From Pseudomonas sp. FEN (GTDB taxonomy: Bacteria; Pseudomonadota; Gammaproteobacteria; Pseudomonadales; Pseudomonadaceae), in the NCBI RefSeq assembly GCF_904067045.1, contig NZ_CAJFDC010000011.1, forward strand, positions 1 through 64,000: a stretch of 64,000 bases of DNA. The letters are read 5' to 3'. The position numbers and the translations under genes were made by a program. Position 1 is the stretch's first letter. Each line of letters begins with the position of its first letter. Shown piece after piece: positions 16,318-26,501 of this stretch. Under the pieces are notes generated by a model. The model made no database searches, was not told where the DNA came from, and saw nothing but the letters and a program-made list of their open reading frames with translations.

Positions 16318-18477
16318 ATGACCAAGCCGAAAAAGCCCGAACCCACGCCCGAAGTCCAGGCCTCGCGAATCCGTGAGGGCCTGCCCTTCCCGCTCGGAGC
16401 CACCTGGGATGGCCTGGGAGTCAATTTTGCGCTGTTTTCCGCCAACGCCACCAAGGTCGAGCTGTGCGTGTTCGATGCCAACGGCGAAGTGGAACTCGAA
16501 CGCATCGAACTGCCCGAGTACACCGACGAGATCTACCACGGCTACCTGCCCGATGCCCATCCCGGACTGATCTACGGTTACCGGGTGCACGGCCCCTACG
16601 ACCCGCAGAACGGCCACCGCTTCAATCCCAACAAGCTGCTGATCGACCCCTACGCCAAGCAGTTGATTGGCCAGTTGAAATGGTCCGAGGCGTTGTTCGG
16701 CTACACCATCGGCCACCCCGACGCCGACCTCAGTTTCGACGAACGCGACAGCGCGCCCTTCGTCCCCAAGAGCAAGGTGATCGACCCGGCCCACACCTGG
16801 GGCCACGATCAGCGGGTCAACGTGCCCTGGGAACGCACCCTGCTCTATGAAACCCATGTGCGCGGCTTCAGCATGCGCCATCCCGCGGTACCGGAAGAGG
16901 TGCGCGGGACCTTCGCCGGACTGATGGTCGACGAGGTGCTGGAACATATCCGCAAGCTCGGGGTGTCCTCGGTGGAGTTGCTACCGATCCACGCCTTCGT
17001 CAACGACCAGCACCTGCTGCAAAAAGGCATGACCAACTACTGGGGTTACAACAGCATCGCCTTCTTCGCCCCCGACCCGCGCTACCTGGCCAACGGCAAG
17101 ATCGCCGAATTCAAGGAGATGGTCGCGCACCTGCACGACGCCGGCCTCGAGCTGATCCTCGACGTGGTCTACAACCATACCGCCGAAGGCAACGAGCAAG
17201 GCCCGACGCTGTCCATGCGCGGCATCGACAACGCTTCCTATTACCGCCTGATGCCCGAGGACAAACGCTTCTACATCAACGACTCGGGCACCGGCAACAC
17301 CCTGGACCTGAGCCATCCCTGCGTGCTGCAGATGGTCACCGACTCACTGCGCTACTGGGCCACGGAAATGCACGTGGACGGTTTCCGCTTCGACCTGGCG
17401 ACCATCCTCGGGCGCTATCACGACGGCTTCAACGAACGTCACAGTTTCCTCGTCGCCTGTCGCCAGGACCCGGTGCTGCGCCAGGTCAAACTGATCGCCG
17501 AACCCTGGGACTGTGGCCCCGGCGGCTATCAGGTGGGCGGCTTCCCGCCGGGCTGGGCCGAGTGGAACGACCGCTTCCGCGATACCGTGCGGGCGTTCTG
17601 GAAAGGCGACGACGGCCAGCTCGCTGACTTCGCCCGGCGCATGACCGCCTCGGGCGATCTGTTCGACCACCGCGGTCGACGCCCCTATACCTCGATCAAC
17701 TTCATCACCGCCCATGACGGCTTCACCCTGCACGACCTGGTGTCGTACAACGACAAGCACAACGAAGCCAACGACGAAAACAATCAGGACGGCACCAACA
17801 ACAACCTGTCCTGGAACCACGGTGTGGAGGGTCCCACGCAGGACCCGCAGATCAATGCCCTGCGCCTGCGCCAGATGCGCAACTTCTTCGCCACCCTGCT
17901 GCTGGCCCAGGGTACGCCGATGATCGTCGCCGGCGACGAGTTCGCCCGCACCCAGCACGGCAACAACAACGCCTACTGCCAGGACAGCGAAATCGGTTGG
18001 ATCAACTGGGAGCTGGACGAGGACGGCAAATCGTTGCTCAAGTTCGTCAAGCGCCTGATCAAGTTGCGCCTGACCTATCCGATCCTGCGCCGCGGACGGT
18101 TCCTGGTCGGCGACTACAATGAGCAACTGGGGGTCAAGGATGTCACCTGGCTGACACCCGATGGCAATGAAATGACCACCGAACTCTGGCACGACGGCAA
18201 TGGCCGCTGCCTGGGTATGTTGCTCGACGGCCGCGCCCAGGTCTCCGGGATTCCCCGCACCGGCGACGATGCGACCTTGCTGCTGGCGGTCAATGCCCAC
18301 CACGATGGAGTCAATTTCCGCCTGCCCGAAGTGCCACAAGGCCTGGACTGGACCTGCGTGATCGACACCAACGACCCGCAGGTCAAGGGCCAGGAACGTT
18401 TCGCCTTCAACAGCGAATACACGCTCACCGGACGTTCGCTGGTGATGTTCGAACTGCAACGCAGCGAACAAACCTGA
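16318..18477 (+). CDS. glgX: Glycogen debranching enzyme
   Basis: A GH13 isoamylase-type debranching enzyme of 719 residues that cleaves alpha-1,6 branches of glycogen. The N-terminal beta-sandwich (PFPLGATWDGLGVNFALFSA) is followed by the barrel. DVVYNHTAEGNEQGPT is the first region, VDGFRFDLATILG gives nucleophile Asp359, LIAEPWDCGPGGYQVG gives Glu395, and FITAHDGFTLHDLVSYNDKH the third region. CAGGAG precedes the ATG. In this locus its linear products would feed MalQ and TreY/TreZ, returning stored glucan to trehalose. It is separated from treY by the DUF2934 gene and a REP pair, so it may have its own promoter. Confidence 0.95.
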   Translation: MTKPKKPEPTPEVQASRIREGLPFPLGATWDGLGVNFALFSANATKVELCVFDANGEVELERIELPEYTDEIYHGYLPDAHPGLIYGYRVHGPYDPQNGHRFNPNKLLIDPYAKQLIGQLKWSEALFGYTIGHPDADLSFDERDSAPFVPKSKVIDPAHTWGHDQRVNVPWERTLLYETHVRGFSMRHPAVPEEVRGTFAGLMVDEVLEHIRKLGVSSVELLPIHAFVNDQHLLQKGMTNYWGYNSIAFFAPDPRYLANGKIAEFKEMVAHLHDAGLELILDVVYNHTAEGNEQGPTLSMRGIDNASYYRLMPEDKRFYINDSGTGNTLDLSHPCVLQMVTDSLRYWATEMHVDGFRFDLATILGRYHDGFNERHSFLVACRQDPVLRQVKLIAEPWDCGPGGYQVGGFPPGWAEWNDRFRDTVRAFWKGDDGQLADFARRMTASGDLFDHRGRRPYTSINFITAHDGFTLHDLVSYNDKHNEANDENNQDGTNNNLSWNHGVEGPTQDPQINALRLRQMRNFFATLLLAQGTPMIVAGDEFARTQHGNNNAYCQDSEIGWINWELDEDGKSLLKFVKRLIKLRLTYPILRRGRFLVGDYNEQLGVKDVTWLTPDGNEMTTELWHDGNGRCLGMLLDGRAQVSGIPRTGDDATLLLAVNAHHDGVNFRLPEVPQGLDWTCVIDTNDPQVKGQERFAFNSEYTLTGRSLVMFELQRSEQT

Positions 18478-18617
18478 GCGTTTTCCAGCCGTAAAAGTCG
18501 CATTCTGGGCCATATGGGCGATACTCACTCGCGCATTCCCGGAGTGGAATGCGGCACCGGATGCATCAGGGCTGATGGACGGTGTATGCAAGTCCACACA
18601 AGGAAGTGACTACCATC

Positions 18618-19370
18618 ATGAGAATCCAAACCGCACGCAACGAAGTTGAACCGCAGATCTGGAGTTCAGCGCAACTGGCCCGTGTCCCGACCGTTGGCCT
18701 GCACCGTTTGATTCGCCCCGGGGCCCGGGCCGTGGTGATCGCCCCGCATCCTGGTGACGAAGTGCATTGCTGCGGTGGCCTGCTGCAAATGCTCGCTACC
18801 CTCGGACACCCGCTGCTGTTGATCTCCATTACCGATGGCAGCGCCCTCTACCCCGGCTCCACCCTGTGGCCTTCGAGCCGCCTGAGCATCGTCTGCCCCC
18901 AGGAAAGCGCCGAAGCCTTGCGCCGCCTCGGTCTGGAACCGCACCGGTTGAAGTGGATTCGCGGCGGCTTTCGCCACGGTGGATTGGAGCACCAGGAGCA
19001 ACCGCTGAGCCAATTCCTGCGGCGCTATCTGCGCCCGGACGACGTGGTGCTGACCACCTGGCGCGAAGACGGGATCGCCGACCACGACAGCTTGGGCCGG
19101 GCCGCCGCCCAGGCGTGTGCCGCCAGCGGCGCGATGCTGCTGGAAATCCCCCTGCACACCTGGTTCCGCCCCTTGCGCGACGAAGGCCTGATCCCCTGGC
19201 AGCGGGCCCGCAAGGTTCGGCTCGACACCTGGAGCATTGCCCGCAAGCTGCATGCCGCGCATGCCTACCACAGCCATTTGCAAGGCGATCCCGGACTGGG
19301 GCTGGCACCGTTCCTGGTGCCGGCCTTGCTCGAACGGGCGCGGCAACCATTCGAGATGGTGTTCATCTGA
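18618..19370 (+). CDS. PIG-L/LmbE-type deacetylase with altered active-site motif
   Basis: A protein of about 250 residues with the PIG-L fold. The family zinc/active-site motif [AP]HPDDE here reads PHPGDE (residues 43-48): His44 and Asp47, the presumed zinc ligands, remain, but the first Asp, the general base in characterised members such as MshB, is Gly46. WREDGIADHDSLGRAAA and the later HAAHAYHSH keep other family histidines. The family removes N-acetyl groups from sugar substrates. The start follows AAGGAAG at about 11 bases, and an earlier in-frame ATG is possible. It sits between glgX and the beta-barrel gene, so it may act on a sugar of the glucan system. The Gly could reduce or change activity. 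Confidence 0.8.
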   Translation: MRIQTARNEVEPQIWSSAQLARVPTVGLHRLIRPGARAVVIAPHPGDEVHCCGGLLQMLATLGHPLLLISITDGSALYPGSTLWPSSRLSIVCPQESAEALRRLGLEPHRLKWIRGGFRHGGLEHQEQPLSQFLRRYLRPDDVVLTTWREDGIADHDSLGRAAAQACAASGAMLLEIPLHTWFRPLRDEGLIPWQRARKVRLDTWSIARKLHAAHAYHSHLQGDPGLGLAPFLVPALLERARQPFEMVFI

Positions 19371-19502
19371 GAAACGTGGCGCAAAGCCGCGCTTCCGGGG
19401 CCGCTCAGATCCAGCCTGAATAGACTAAATAGCCGATTGTTCAATGACTTGCGAAGTCTGGCAAAAACTATCTATTTATTGGCTATTTTCTTGACGCAAA
19501 CC

Positions 19503-19593
19503 TGTAGCTCTCCTTAGCTACAAGTGACTACCCCCGGTTTAAAAACCCAAGGGACAAGCCTTCGGATGCCTGCCAGAGCGGGTCGCCGGGGGT
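19503..19593 (+). ncRNA. Predicted structured leader upstream of the beta-barrel gene
   Basis: The 307-base gap holds a 7-bp hairpin TGTAGCT/AGCTACA (19503-19522). A possible long-range stem, ACCCCCGG (19530-19537) with CCGGGGGT (19586-19593), encloses a further GGTTT-AA-AAACC hairpin. Directly 5' the DNA is AT-rich (19420-19500), as expected of a promoter. I cannot match it to a known riboswitch class; it may be a cis-regulatory RNA or chance pairing. Confidence 0.3.
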
Positions 19594-19677
19594 TTGCCTC
19601 GATGATTTCGGCCGTCCCTCGTTCGGGGGCAGGAGAGACGCCAATGCAGGTATTTATGCGACCGAAAGGAACACCCG

Positions 19678-20724
19678 ATGAAAACGTTCATGACCCCCCC
19701 CAGCCTGAGGACCATGGCTTATACGATTTCGACAGCCCTTTTGCTGAGCCACGCCCTGGAGCTCCAGGCAGCGCCCACCGAAGAAGACCGCCAACCCTGG
19801 TACCACGACGTCACGCCGTCACTGTTACCTCCCGATCGATTGCCCATGCTGGACAACAGCGGTCAATTACCTGGCTGGCGGTTCGCCGGTATTGCACCGA
19901 GCATCGGCGCGCCCGATCAGACGGCTCGCTTGCACGACCGGGCGCTGGGTCAGGGCGAGGTCGGCAACCTCGATCCACTGTTTGCCGGCGCCTTTGGCGA
20001 CCTGCTGATTGTTCCCGGCCTTTACAGCAATCACCGCGCTGGCCAGACATTGACCGCCGGGGTCTTTACCGGACGCAGCGGCGCATTGGACCGGGCTGAC
20101 GGTTTTGTCACCGCGCCCCGCGACCCGCGCATGGATGGCCTGAGTCCCCAAGGTACCAATCTCGGGGCCTTCTGGAGTCTGACCGGGCAACAGGGCTGGC
20201 ACGTCAACCTGACCGCCATGAACAACCAGAGCACGCTCTATAGCCGCTCCGAGCAGGGCACGCTGCAGGGCCTGGTCGCCCGGCAACTGACGTTTTCGCT
20301 GGAGGGCGGGTTCCCGATCGGGCTGGGCAAGTATTGGGTTATCGAGCCCCAGGCCCAGGTGGTCAACCAGCAAGGTGGCATGGAGACTCCCGGGCAGACG
20401 AATACATCCGCCGACCCATCGCTTTGGAGCGGTCGGATCGGCGCCCGTCTCAAGGGCCGCTATGAAGTGCACGGCCTGGCGGTGGAGCCCTACCTGCGGA
20501 CCGACTTCTGGCACACATTCGGCAGCGGCAACACCCTGAGCCTGGAACCGGTCGACAAGATCGCCACCGGGCGCAACAGTTCCACCGTGGAACTGGGTCT
20601 GGGCCTGGTGGCCAAGGTGTCGCCGACGGTCAGCCTGTATGTCAGCGCGGATTACAGCGGCACCTCCGACGATACGGGCCTGAATGGCATCATCGGCAAC
20701 GTCGGGGTGCGGATGCGCTGGTAG
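19678..20724 (+). CDS. Orphan autotransporter-type outer-membrane beta-barrel protein
   Basis: A 348-residue protein with a signal peptide (hydrophobic core around TISTALLLSHALELQA). Residues from about 90 show alternating polar/aromatic strands as in autotransporter translocator domains, including LWSGRIGARLKGRYEV, VEPYLRTDFWHTFGSG and VELGLGLVAKVSPTVSLYVS. It ends in the aromatic VGVRMRW that outer-membrane proteins use for BAM recognition. There is no long passenger domain, only some 80 residues before the barrel, so it is not a classical autotransporter. AAGGAA precedes the ATG. Its stop lies only six bases from the convergent glgB stop. Its place inside the glucan/trehalose locus hints at a role in envelope stress or sugar export, but this is speculative. 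Confidence 0.7.
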   Translation: MKTFMTPPSLRTMAYTISTALLLSHALELQAAPTEEDRQPWYHDVTPSLLPPDRLPMLDNSGQLPGWRFAGIAPSIGAPDQTARLHDRALGQGEVGNLDPLFAGAFGDLLIVPGLYSNHRAGQTLTAGVFTGRSGALDRADGFVTAPRDPRMDGLSPQGTNLGAFWSLTGQQGWHVNLTAMNNQSTLYSRSEQGTLQGLVARQLTFSLEGGFPIGLGKYWVIEPQAQVVNQQGGMETPGQTNTSADPSLWSGRIGARLKGRYEVHGLAVEPYLRTDFWHTFGSGNTLSLEPVDKIATGRNSSTVELGLGLVAKVSPTVSLYVSADYSGTSDDTGLNGIIGNVGVRMRW

Positions 20725-20730
20725 CTGTGG

Positions 20731-22959
20731 CTACCTCTGCGGTCGCAACATCAACACCGCCAGCGGCGGCAGGTTCAGCACCAGCGACGCGGCCTGCCCA
20801 TGGCTGGCATGGTCCTCGGTGAAGACCCCGCCGCCATTGCCATAGTTGGAGCCGGCATACATCGCCGCATCGCTGTTGATCACTTCCTTCCACTGTCCGG
20901 CAAACGGCACGCCGATCCGATAAGCCTCGCGCGGCACCGGGGTGAAGTTGGCGACCACCAGCAGCGGCCGCCCTTCCCGACTCCAGCGCAGCCAGGCGTA
21001 GACGCTGTTGGTCGCATCATCGCCAATCAACCACTGGAAGCCCTGCGGCACATCGTCCTGGTCGTAAAGCGCTGGCTCGTCGCGGTAGAGCTGGTTGAGA
21101 TCGCTCACCAGCTTCTGCACGCCGAGGTGCTCGGAGTATTGCAGCAAGTACCAATCCAGTTGCTGGTCATGATTCCACTCGCGCCACTGGCCGAACTCAC
21201 AGCCCATGAACAGCAGCTTCTTGCCCGGGTGGGCCCACATGAAACTCAGGTAGGCGCGCAGATTGGCGAACTTCTGCCAGCGGTCGCCGGGCATCTTGTC
21301 GATCAGCGAATGCTTGCCGTGCACCACTTCATCATGGGAAATCGGCAGGATGAAACGCTCGGACCAGGCATAGACCAGGCCGAAGCTCAATTCGTTGTGG
21401 TGGTGCGCGCGGTACACCGGATCCTGCTGGATGTAGTGCAGCGAATCATGCATCCAGCCCATGTTCCATTTGTAGGCGAACCCCAGCCCGCCCTGCTGGG
21501 TTGCTTGACTCACGCCGGGCCAGGCCGTGGACTCTTCGGCAATCACCAGGGCACCCGGCGCTTCCAGGGCCACCACATCGTTGAGATGCCGCAGGAAGTC
21601 GATGGCCTCGAGGTTTTCCCGACCGCCATAGCGGTTCGGCACCCACTCGCCGGCGTTGCGCGAATAGTCGCGGTAGAGCATCGACGCCACGGCATCGACC
21701 CGCAGGCCGTCGACATGGAAATGCTTGAGCCAGTGCAGGGCCGAGGCCAGCATGAAGCCATGCACTTCGGTGCGTCCGAGGTTGTAGATCAGGGTGTCCC
21801 AGTCCTGGTGAAAACCTTCCAGCGGGTTGCCGTACTCATACAACGCGGTGCCGTCGAACTGCGCCAGGCCGTGGGTATCGGTGGGAAAGTGTGCCGGTAC
21901 CCAGTCGAGGATGACGCCGATTTCGGCGCGGTGACAGGCATCGACAAACGCGGCGAAGTCGTCCGGGCTGCCATAGCGCGCACTCGGCGCGAACTGCGAC
22001 AGTGGCTGGTAGCCCCAGGAACCACCGAACGGATGCTCCATGATCGGCATCAATTCGATATGGGTGAAGCCCAGTTGCCGGATATAGGGGATCAGGCGCT
22101 CGGCCAGTTCGCTCCAGTTGTATTGCCGCGACACCTCGCCGACTTCATCGATCTCGCACTGCCAGGAACCAGCGTGCAGTTCATAGATCGACAACGGCGC
22201 ATCATGCCGATGCCGTGCGCCGCGCGACTCCATCCAGGCCTGGTCCCGCCAGTCGATCCGTAACGGCGAGGCGACCCGCGAAGCGGTATCCGGAGGCAGC
22301 TGGGTGGCCAGGGCCACGGGATCGGCCTTGAGCGGCAGGATCGCATCCCTGCCGAGAATCTCGTACTTGTAGGCCTCCCCCGCCGACAGGCGCGGCACGA
22401 AGATTTCCCAGACGCCGCTGGGATGGCGCAGGCGCATCGGGTGCCGACGCCCGTCCCAGACGTTGAAGTCACCCACTACCGAGACCCGCCGGGCATTCGG
22501 CGCCCAGACCGCGAAACGCACGCCGTCGACGCCCTCGACCTGGGTCACCTGGGCGCCCAGGCAGCTGCTCAGATCGCGATGGTTACCTTCGGCGAACAGG
22601 TAGAGATCCATTTCCCCCAGCAACGGCCCGAAGCTGTAGGGATCCTCGCAGATCTGCTCGCCCGTGGCCCATTGGATGCGCAGCCGATAGGGCTGGCGCT
22701 GCGCGAAGTGACCGACATACAACCCCGGTACTTCGGTGCTGTCGAGGCCGCCCAGTTCCTGGTCGCTGTCGCGGGCCAAGGCCTGGACACCCAGGGCACC
22801 CGGCAGGAAGGCACGGATATATTGCCCGCCGGCACCATCGTCATGCGGACCGAGGATGGCAAACGGATCATGGTGTTCAGCCCGAACCAGGGCCTCGATA
22901 TCACCTTTCGCGGGTAATGCACGGTGTACGGTTTTACCTTGTTCCTTGTTCAAACTCAT
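20731..22959 (-). CDS. glgB: 1,4-alpha-glucan branching enzyme
   Basis: A GH13 enzyme of 742 residues that introduces alpha-1,6 branches. It has the long proteobacterial form, with an N-terminal domain ([13 protein letters not shown]), a CBM48-like module ([19 protein letters not shown]) and the barrel. [19 protein letters not shown] gives nucleophile Asp422, [12 protein letters not shown] gives Glu475, and [12 protein letters not shown] carries the third region. The start is the ATG overlapping the treS stop by one base (TGATG), with GGAGAG upstream; a GTG one codon earlier is also possible. It is third in the glgE-treS-glgB operon and converts linear chains made by GlgE into branched glucan. 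Confidence 0.95.
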   Translation of the reverse strand: MSLNKEQGKTVHRALPAKGDIEALVRAEHHDPFAILGPHDDGAGGQYIRAFLPGALGVQALARDSDQELGGLDSTEVPGLYVGHFAQRQPYRLRIQWATGEQICEDPYSFGPLLGEMDLYLFAEGNHRDLSSCLGAQVTQVEGVDGVRFAVWAPNARRVSVVGDFNVWDGRRHPMRLRHPSGVWEIFVPRLSAGEAYKYEILGRDAILPLKADPVALATQLPPDTASRVASPLRIDWRDQAWMESRGARHRHDAPLSIYELHAGSWQCEIDEVGEVSRQYNWSELAERLIPYIRQLGFTHIELMPIMEHPFGGSWGYQPLSQFAPSARYGSPDDFAAFVDACHRAEIGVILDWVPAHFPTDTHGLAQFDGTALYEYGNPLEGFHQDWDTLIYNLGRTEVHGFMLASALHWLKHFHVDGLRVDAVASMLYRDYSRNAGEWVPNRYGGRENLEAIDFLRHLNDVVALEAPGALVIAEESTAWPGVSQATQQGGLGFAYKWNMGWMHDSLHYIQQDPVYRAHHHNELSFGLVYAWSERFILPISHDEVVHGKHSLIDKMPGDRWQKFANLRAYLSFMWAHPGKKLLFMGCEFGQWREWNHDQQLDWYLLQYSEHLGVQKLVSDLNQLYRDEPALYDQDDVPQGFQWLIGDDATNSVYAWLRWSREGRPLLVVANFTPVPREAYRIGVPFAGQWKEVINSDAAMYAGSNYGNGGGVFTEDHASHGQAASLVLNLPPLAVLMLRPQR

Positions 22960-25900
22960 CACTGCTCTCCACCGGACAAGGTTTTCACTTCATTCAACAA
23001 CCCGTCCAGGCCGTGCAACGGCACGCTGAGCCAGGTCGGACGATTTTCCGCCTCATAGACAATTTCATACGCGGCCTTCTCCAGGCTGAACAGGGTCAGG
23101 GCCGCTTCTTCGCCGGCCGGATCCTGCCATGCCTGAACAAGACTAGCCGTCGTCCGCCGATATGCCTGGATAAAAGCCTCGCGGGCTTCCTTCAGATAAC
23201 GCTGGGTCACGCGCCGACAGGCCGCAACGGTAACCCCGGCCAGATCGAGAGCCGTCGCGCTGCTGTAAGCCATGGCCGCAGCATAGTCGAACGAACGCAG
23301 CACACCGCTGACATCCTTATAGGGGCTGTGCTTGCCGCGACGTTCCTGCAACGACCGCGCGGGCTCGCCTTCGAAGTCAATCAGGTAGGCATCGCCCTGC
23401 ACCACCAGCACCTGGCCCAGATGCAGGTCGCCGTGGACCCTCAAGCGCAGACCGCCGACCAGCTGGCCGGCGAGCGCGTGGATGTAGTCGAGAATGGCTT
23501 TTTCCCGCGACAACAGACCGCCCACCAGCGCCTGCTCATCTGCCGCCAGCGCGGACTGGTGCTGCTTGAGCAATTGCAAGGCATGCTCCATCTGGCTACC
23601 GATCGCCCTGCCCCAACGCTGGGTGTCCTTGCTCGTAGTCACTTGGGCACTGAAGGCCGGGTCGACGCTGGGCGCCGCGAGCACCCGGTGCATTTCACCC
23701 AGACGCTGACCGAGCAAGGCGGCGAAATCCGCCAGTTCGCCGAGGGCGTTGTAATGTTGCTCGTGTTCCGAAACGGCATCGGCCAACTCGTCGCGGATTG
23801 CCCGTTCCAGGTTGTTCTGGGTCCAGTTCCAGGCATCGCCCTGGTTGGCGAGCAGGCCCTGGGCGATCATCAGCAGAGTGTCCTCGCCACGGGCGTCGTG
23901 GCGCACCAGCGAACCCAGCAGCGGCGAAATATGGTGGAAGCCGGCGGCGGTGAGGTAGGCGCTCATTTCCAGTTCCGGGTGCACACCGGCACTGACCTTG
24001 CGGATCAGCTTGAGCATGATCCGCTCGGCCACCACCACCGAACTGTTGGATTGCTCGGTGGACAGATAGCGTACGCTCATGTCGGCGGGAAGCTCCAGGG
24101 CCTTGAGTTCGGCCGCGGCCTGGAAACGCAACTCACCGTCGCTGGAGGCCAGTACCGTCTCGCCGCGCATGCCATCGATCACCGCACGGATAAACGGTTC
24201 GAGACTGAATGCGTCGGTGATCAGGCCCACCTGCCGACCGCGGCGAACCCGAGCCATGGCCAACTGTTGCGGCAACGCGGCGTTGATCTGGTCCTCGGCC
24301 AGCAGCCCGAAAGGCAACTGGTAACGGCTGCTCTCGCCGCCCGCCATGACTTCAACCTCACCGAGCAGTACCGGGTGCTGCGGGTCGCCGAAGCGCACGC
24401 CATAGACCAGGCGTATCTGTTCCAGACCCGCATTCTTGCCGGCGAACCAGCGACGCTTGGGCAGCCATTCCGGCAGGACTGTCTGCTCCAGGGCCGTTCG
24501 CGAAGGGTTTTCGAGCAGTTCTTCCAGGCGTTTTTTCAGCACCAGGGTGATGAAGTCCGGCAGGGTCTGGACCGGCTCCACATGCCAACTGGGCATCTGG
24601 GTTTGCGAGGCGAGCAGGAACCAGTAGAAGCCGTAGGGTGGCAGGGTCAGCAGGAAATTGAGCTGGCCAATGGGCGGGAACGCGTTACCTCCGAGCATCT
24701 CCACCGGCACCCGGCCCGCGAACGCCGACAGCTCCAGCTCCGCGGCCTGCGCGGTACGCGAAACGTTGGCCACACAGAGGATGATCTCGCTCTTGCCGTC
24801 GGGCCCGGTGTATTCGCGGGTATAGGCCAGGATGCGGCGGTTGTTGGGCGAGAGCATTTTCAGGCTGCCGCGGCCAAAGGCTTTCTGTTGCTTGCGCACG
24901 GCCAGCAAGCGTCGGGTCCAGTTCAGCAACGAATGAGGGTCGCCGGCCTGGGTCTCGACGTTCACCGTCAGATAGCCGTAGAGCGGGTCCATGATCGGCG
25001 GCAGCACCAGACTGGCCGGATCGGCGCGGGAGAAACCGCCGTTACGGTCGATCGACCATTGCATCGGGGTACGCACGCCATCGCGGTCGCCCAGGTAAAT
25101 ATTGTCGCCCATGCCGATTTCATCGCCGTAGTACAGGGTCGGCGTGCCCGGCATCGACAGCAGCAGGCTGTTGAGCAATTCGATGCGCCGGCGGTCACGC
25201 TCCATCAGCGGGGCCAGGCGCCGGCGGATACCGAGGTTGATCCGGGCACGGCGATCGGCGGCGTAGTAGTTCCAGAGGTAGTCACGCTCGCGATCGGTGA
25301 CCATTTCCAGGGTCAGCTCATCGTGGTTGCGCAGGAAGATCGCCCATTGGCAATTGGCGGGGATTTCCGGGGTCTGGCGCAGGATGTCGGTGATCGGGAA
25401 GCGATCCTCCTGGGCCAGCGCCATGTACATGCGTGGCATCAGCGGGAAGTGGAAGGCCATGTGGCATTCGTCACCGTTGTCGCCCTTCTGCTCGCCGAAG
25501 TACAGCTGGGTATCCTCCGGCCACTGGTTGGCTTCGGCCAGCAACATGCGATCGGGATAGTGGGCGTCGATTTCGGCACGGATCTGCTTGAGCACCTGGT
25601 GGGTCTCGGGCAGGTTTTCGTTGTTGGTGCCGTCACGCTCGATCAGATAGGGAATGGCATCCAGGCGCAAGCCGTCGATGCCCAGGTCCAGCCAGTAGCG
25701 CATGACCGCCAGTACGGCCTTCAACACCGGCGGGTGGTCGAAATTCAGGTCCGGCTGGTGAGAATAGAAGCGGTGCCAGAAGTACTGACCGGCCACCGGG
25801 TCCCAGGTCCAGTTGGACTTTTCGGTGTCGAGAAAGATGATTCGGGTGTCGCTGTATCGGTTGTCGCTGTCGGACCAGACGTAGAAGTCGCGGGCGCTGG

Positions 25901-26294
25901 AACCGGGTTTGGCCCGGCGCGCGCGCTGGAACCAGGGGTGTTGGTCGGAGGTGTGGTTGATCACCAGCTCGGCGATGACCCGCAGGCCACGCCTGTGGGC
26001 TTCGGCGATAAACCGCTTGGCATCGGCCAGGGTCCCGTAGTCGCTGTGGACGCCTCGGTATTCGGCGATGTCGTAGCCATCGTCGCGGCGTGGCGAAGGA
26101 TAGAACGGCAACAGCCAGATGGTGTTCACACCGAGGTCGGCAATGTAGTCGAGCTTGGCGATCAGGCCGGGAAAGTCACCGATGCCGTCGTTGTTCGAGT
26201 CGAAGAAGGATTTGACATGTACCTGGTAGATCACCGCGTCCTTGTACCAGAGCGGGTCGTCGATAAAGCTGGCAGGGCGGTTTTTCTTCGCCAT
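22959..26294 (-). CDS. treS: Trehalose synthase fused to maltokinase
   Basis: A 1111-residue fusion. Residues 1 to about 550 are trehalose synthase (GH13; interconverts trehalose and maltose), beginning [20 protein letters not shown], with nucleophile Asp212 in [13 protein letters not shown], acid Glu254 in [11 protein letters not shown] and [13 protein letters not shown]. The rest is a maltokinase of aminoglycoside-phosphotransferase fold, with HGDLHLGQ (Asp956) and YLIDFEGEP, which would phosphorylate maltose to maltose-1-phosphate for GlgE. The start is the ATG behind CAGGAGTTACCC; an open frame 57 codons longer runs through a REP element and is unlikely. The fusion channels trehalose straight to the GlgE substrate. 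glgE lies 207 bases upstream and glgB overlaps downstream. Confidence 0.95.
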   Translation of the reverse strand: MAKKNRPASFIDDPLWYKDAVIYQVHVKSFFDSNNDGIGDFPGLIAKLDYIADLGVNTIWLLPFYPSPRRDDGYDIAEYRGVHSDYGTLADAKRFIAEAHRRGLRVIAELVINHTSDQHPWFQRARRAKPGSSARDFYVWSDSDNRYSDTRIIFLDTEKSNWTWDPVAGQYFWHRFYSHQPDLNFDHPPVLKAVLAVMRYWLDLGIDGLRLDAIPYLIERDGTNNENLPETHQVLKQIRAEIDAHYPDRMLLAEANQWPEDTQLYFGEQKGDNGDECHMAFHFPLMPRMYMALAQEDRFPITDILRQTPEIPANCQWAIFLRNHDELTLEMVTDRERDYLWNYYAADRRARINLGIRRRLAPLMERDRRRIELLNSLLLSMPGTPTLYYGDEIGMGDNIYLGDRDGVRTPMQWSIDRNGGFSRADPASLVLPPIMDPLYGYLTVNVETQAGDPHSLLNWTRRLLAVRKQQKAFGRGSLKMLSPNNRRILAYTREYTGPDGKSEIILCVANVSRTAQAAELELSAFAGRVPVEMLGGNAFPPIGQLNFLLTLPPYGFYWFLLASQTQMPSWHVEPVQTLPDFITLVLKKRLEELLENPSRTALEQTVLPEWLPKRRWFAGKNAGLEQIRLVYGVRFGDPQHPVLLGEVEVMAGGESSRYQLPFGLLAEDQINAALPQQLAMARVRRGRQVGLITDAFSLEPFIRAVIDGMRGETVLASSDGELRFQAAAELKALELPADMSVRYLSTEQSNSSVVVAERIMLKLIRKVSAGVHPELEMSAYLTAAGFHHISPLLGSLVRHDARGEDTLLMIAQGLLANQGDAWNWTQNNLERAIRDELADAVSEHEQHYNALGELADFAALLGQRLGEMHRVLAAPSVDPAFSAQVTTSKDTQRWGRAIGSQMEHALQLLKQHQSALAADEQALVGGLLSREKAILDYIHALAGQLVGGLRLRVHGDLHLGQVLVVQGDAYLIDFEGEPARSLQERRGKHSPYKDVSGVLRSFDYAAAMAYSSATALDLAGVTVAACRRVTQRYLKEAREAFIQAYRRTTASLVQAWQDPAGEEAALTLFSLEKAAYEIVYEAENRPTWLSVPLHGLDGLLNEVKTLSGGEQ

Positions 26295-26376
26295 GGGTAA
26301 CTCCTGTTGAATCAGTAGGACCGCAGGCAACAACAGTCTGTTATTTATGCAGGGTTTGGCTGACAACAGCGTCACT

Positions 26377-26465
26377 GTGGGAGCGGAGCTTGTGTGGGAG
26401 CGGAGCTTGCCCGCGAAGAGGCCCTTAAGACCGCTAAAAGCTTCGCCGACAAGCTCCGCTCCCAC
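26377..26465. repeat. REP palindrome with partial duplication, between glgE and treS
   Basis: The left arm GTGGGAGCGGAGCTT is present twice in tandem (26377 and 26394), then an inverted right arm ends in CTCCGCTCCCAC. It belongs to the same family as 16171-16242. Lying inside the glgE-treS transcript, it could alter relative expression of the two genes. Confidence 0.85.
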
Positions 26466-26501
26466 TAGTTAAGCGTCCCCACGGAACCCTGACCCTGCCT
26501 G

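Noticed and set aside
22917..26300. Plus-strand open frame of over 1100 codons opposite treS
   Set aside because: Shadow of treS-maltokinase; no domain, no ribosome-binding site, biased composition.
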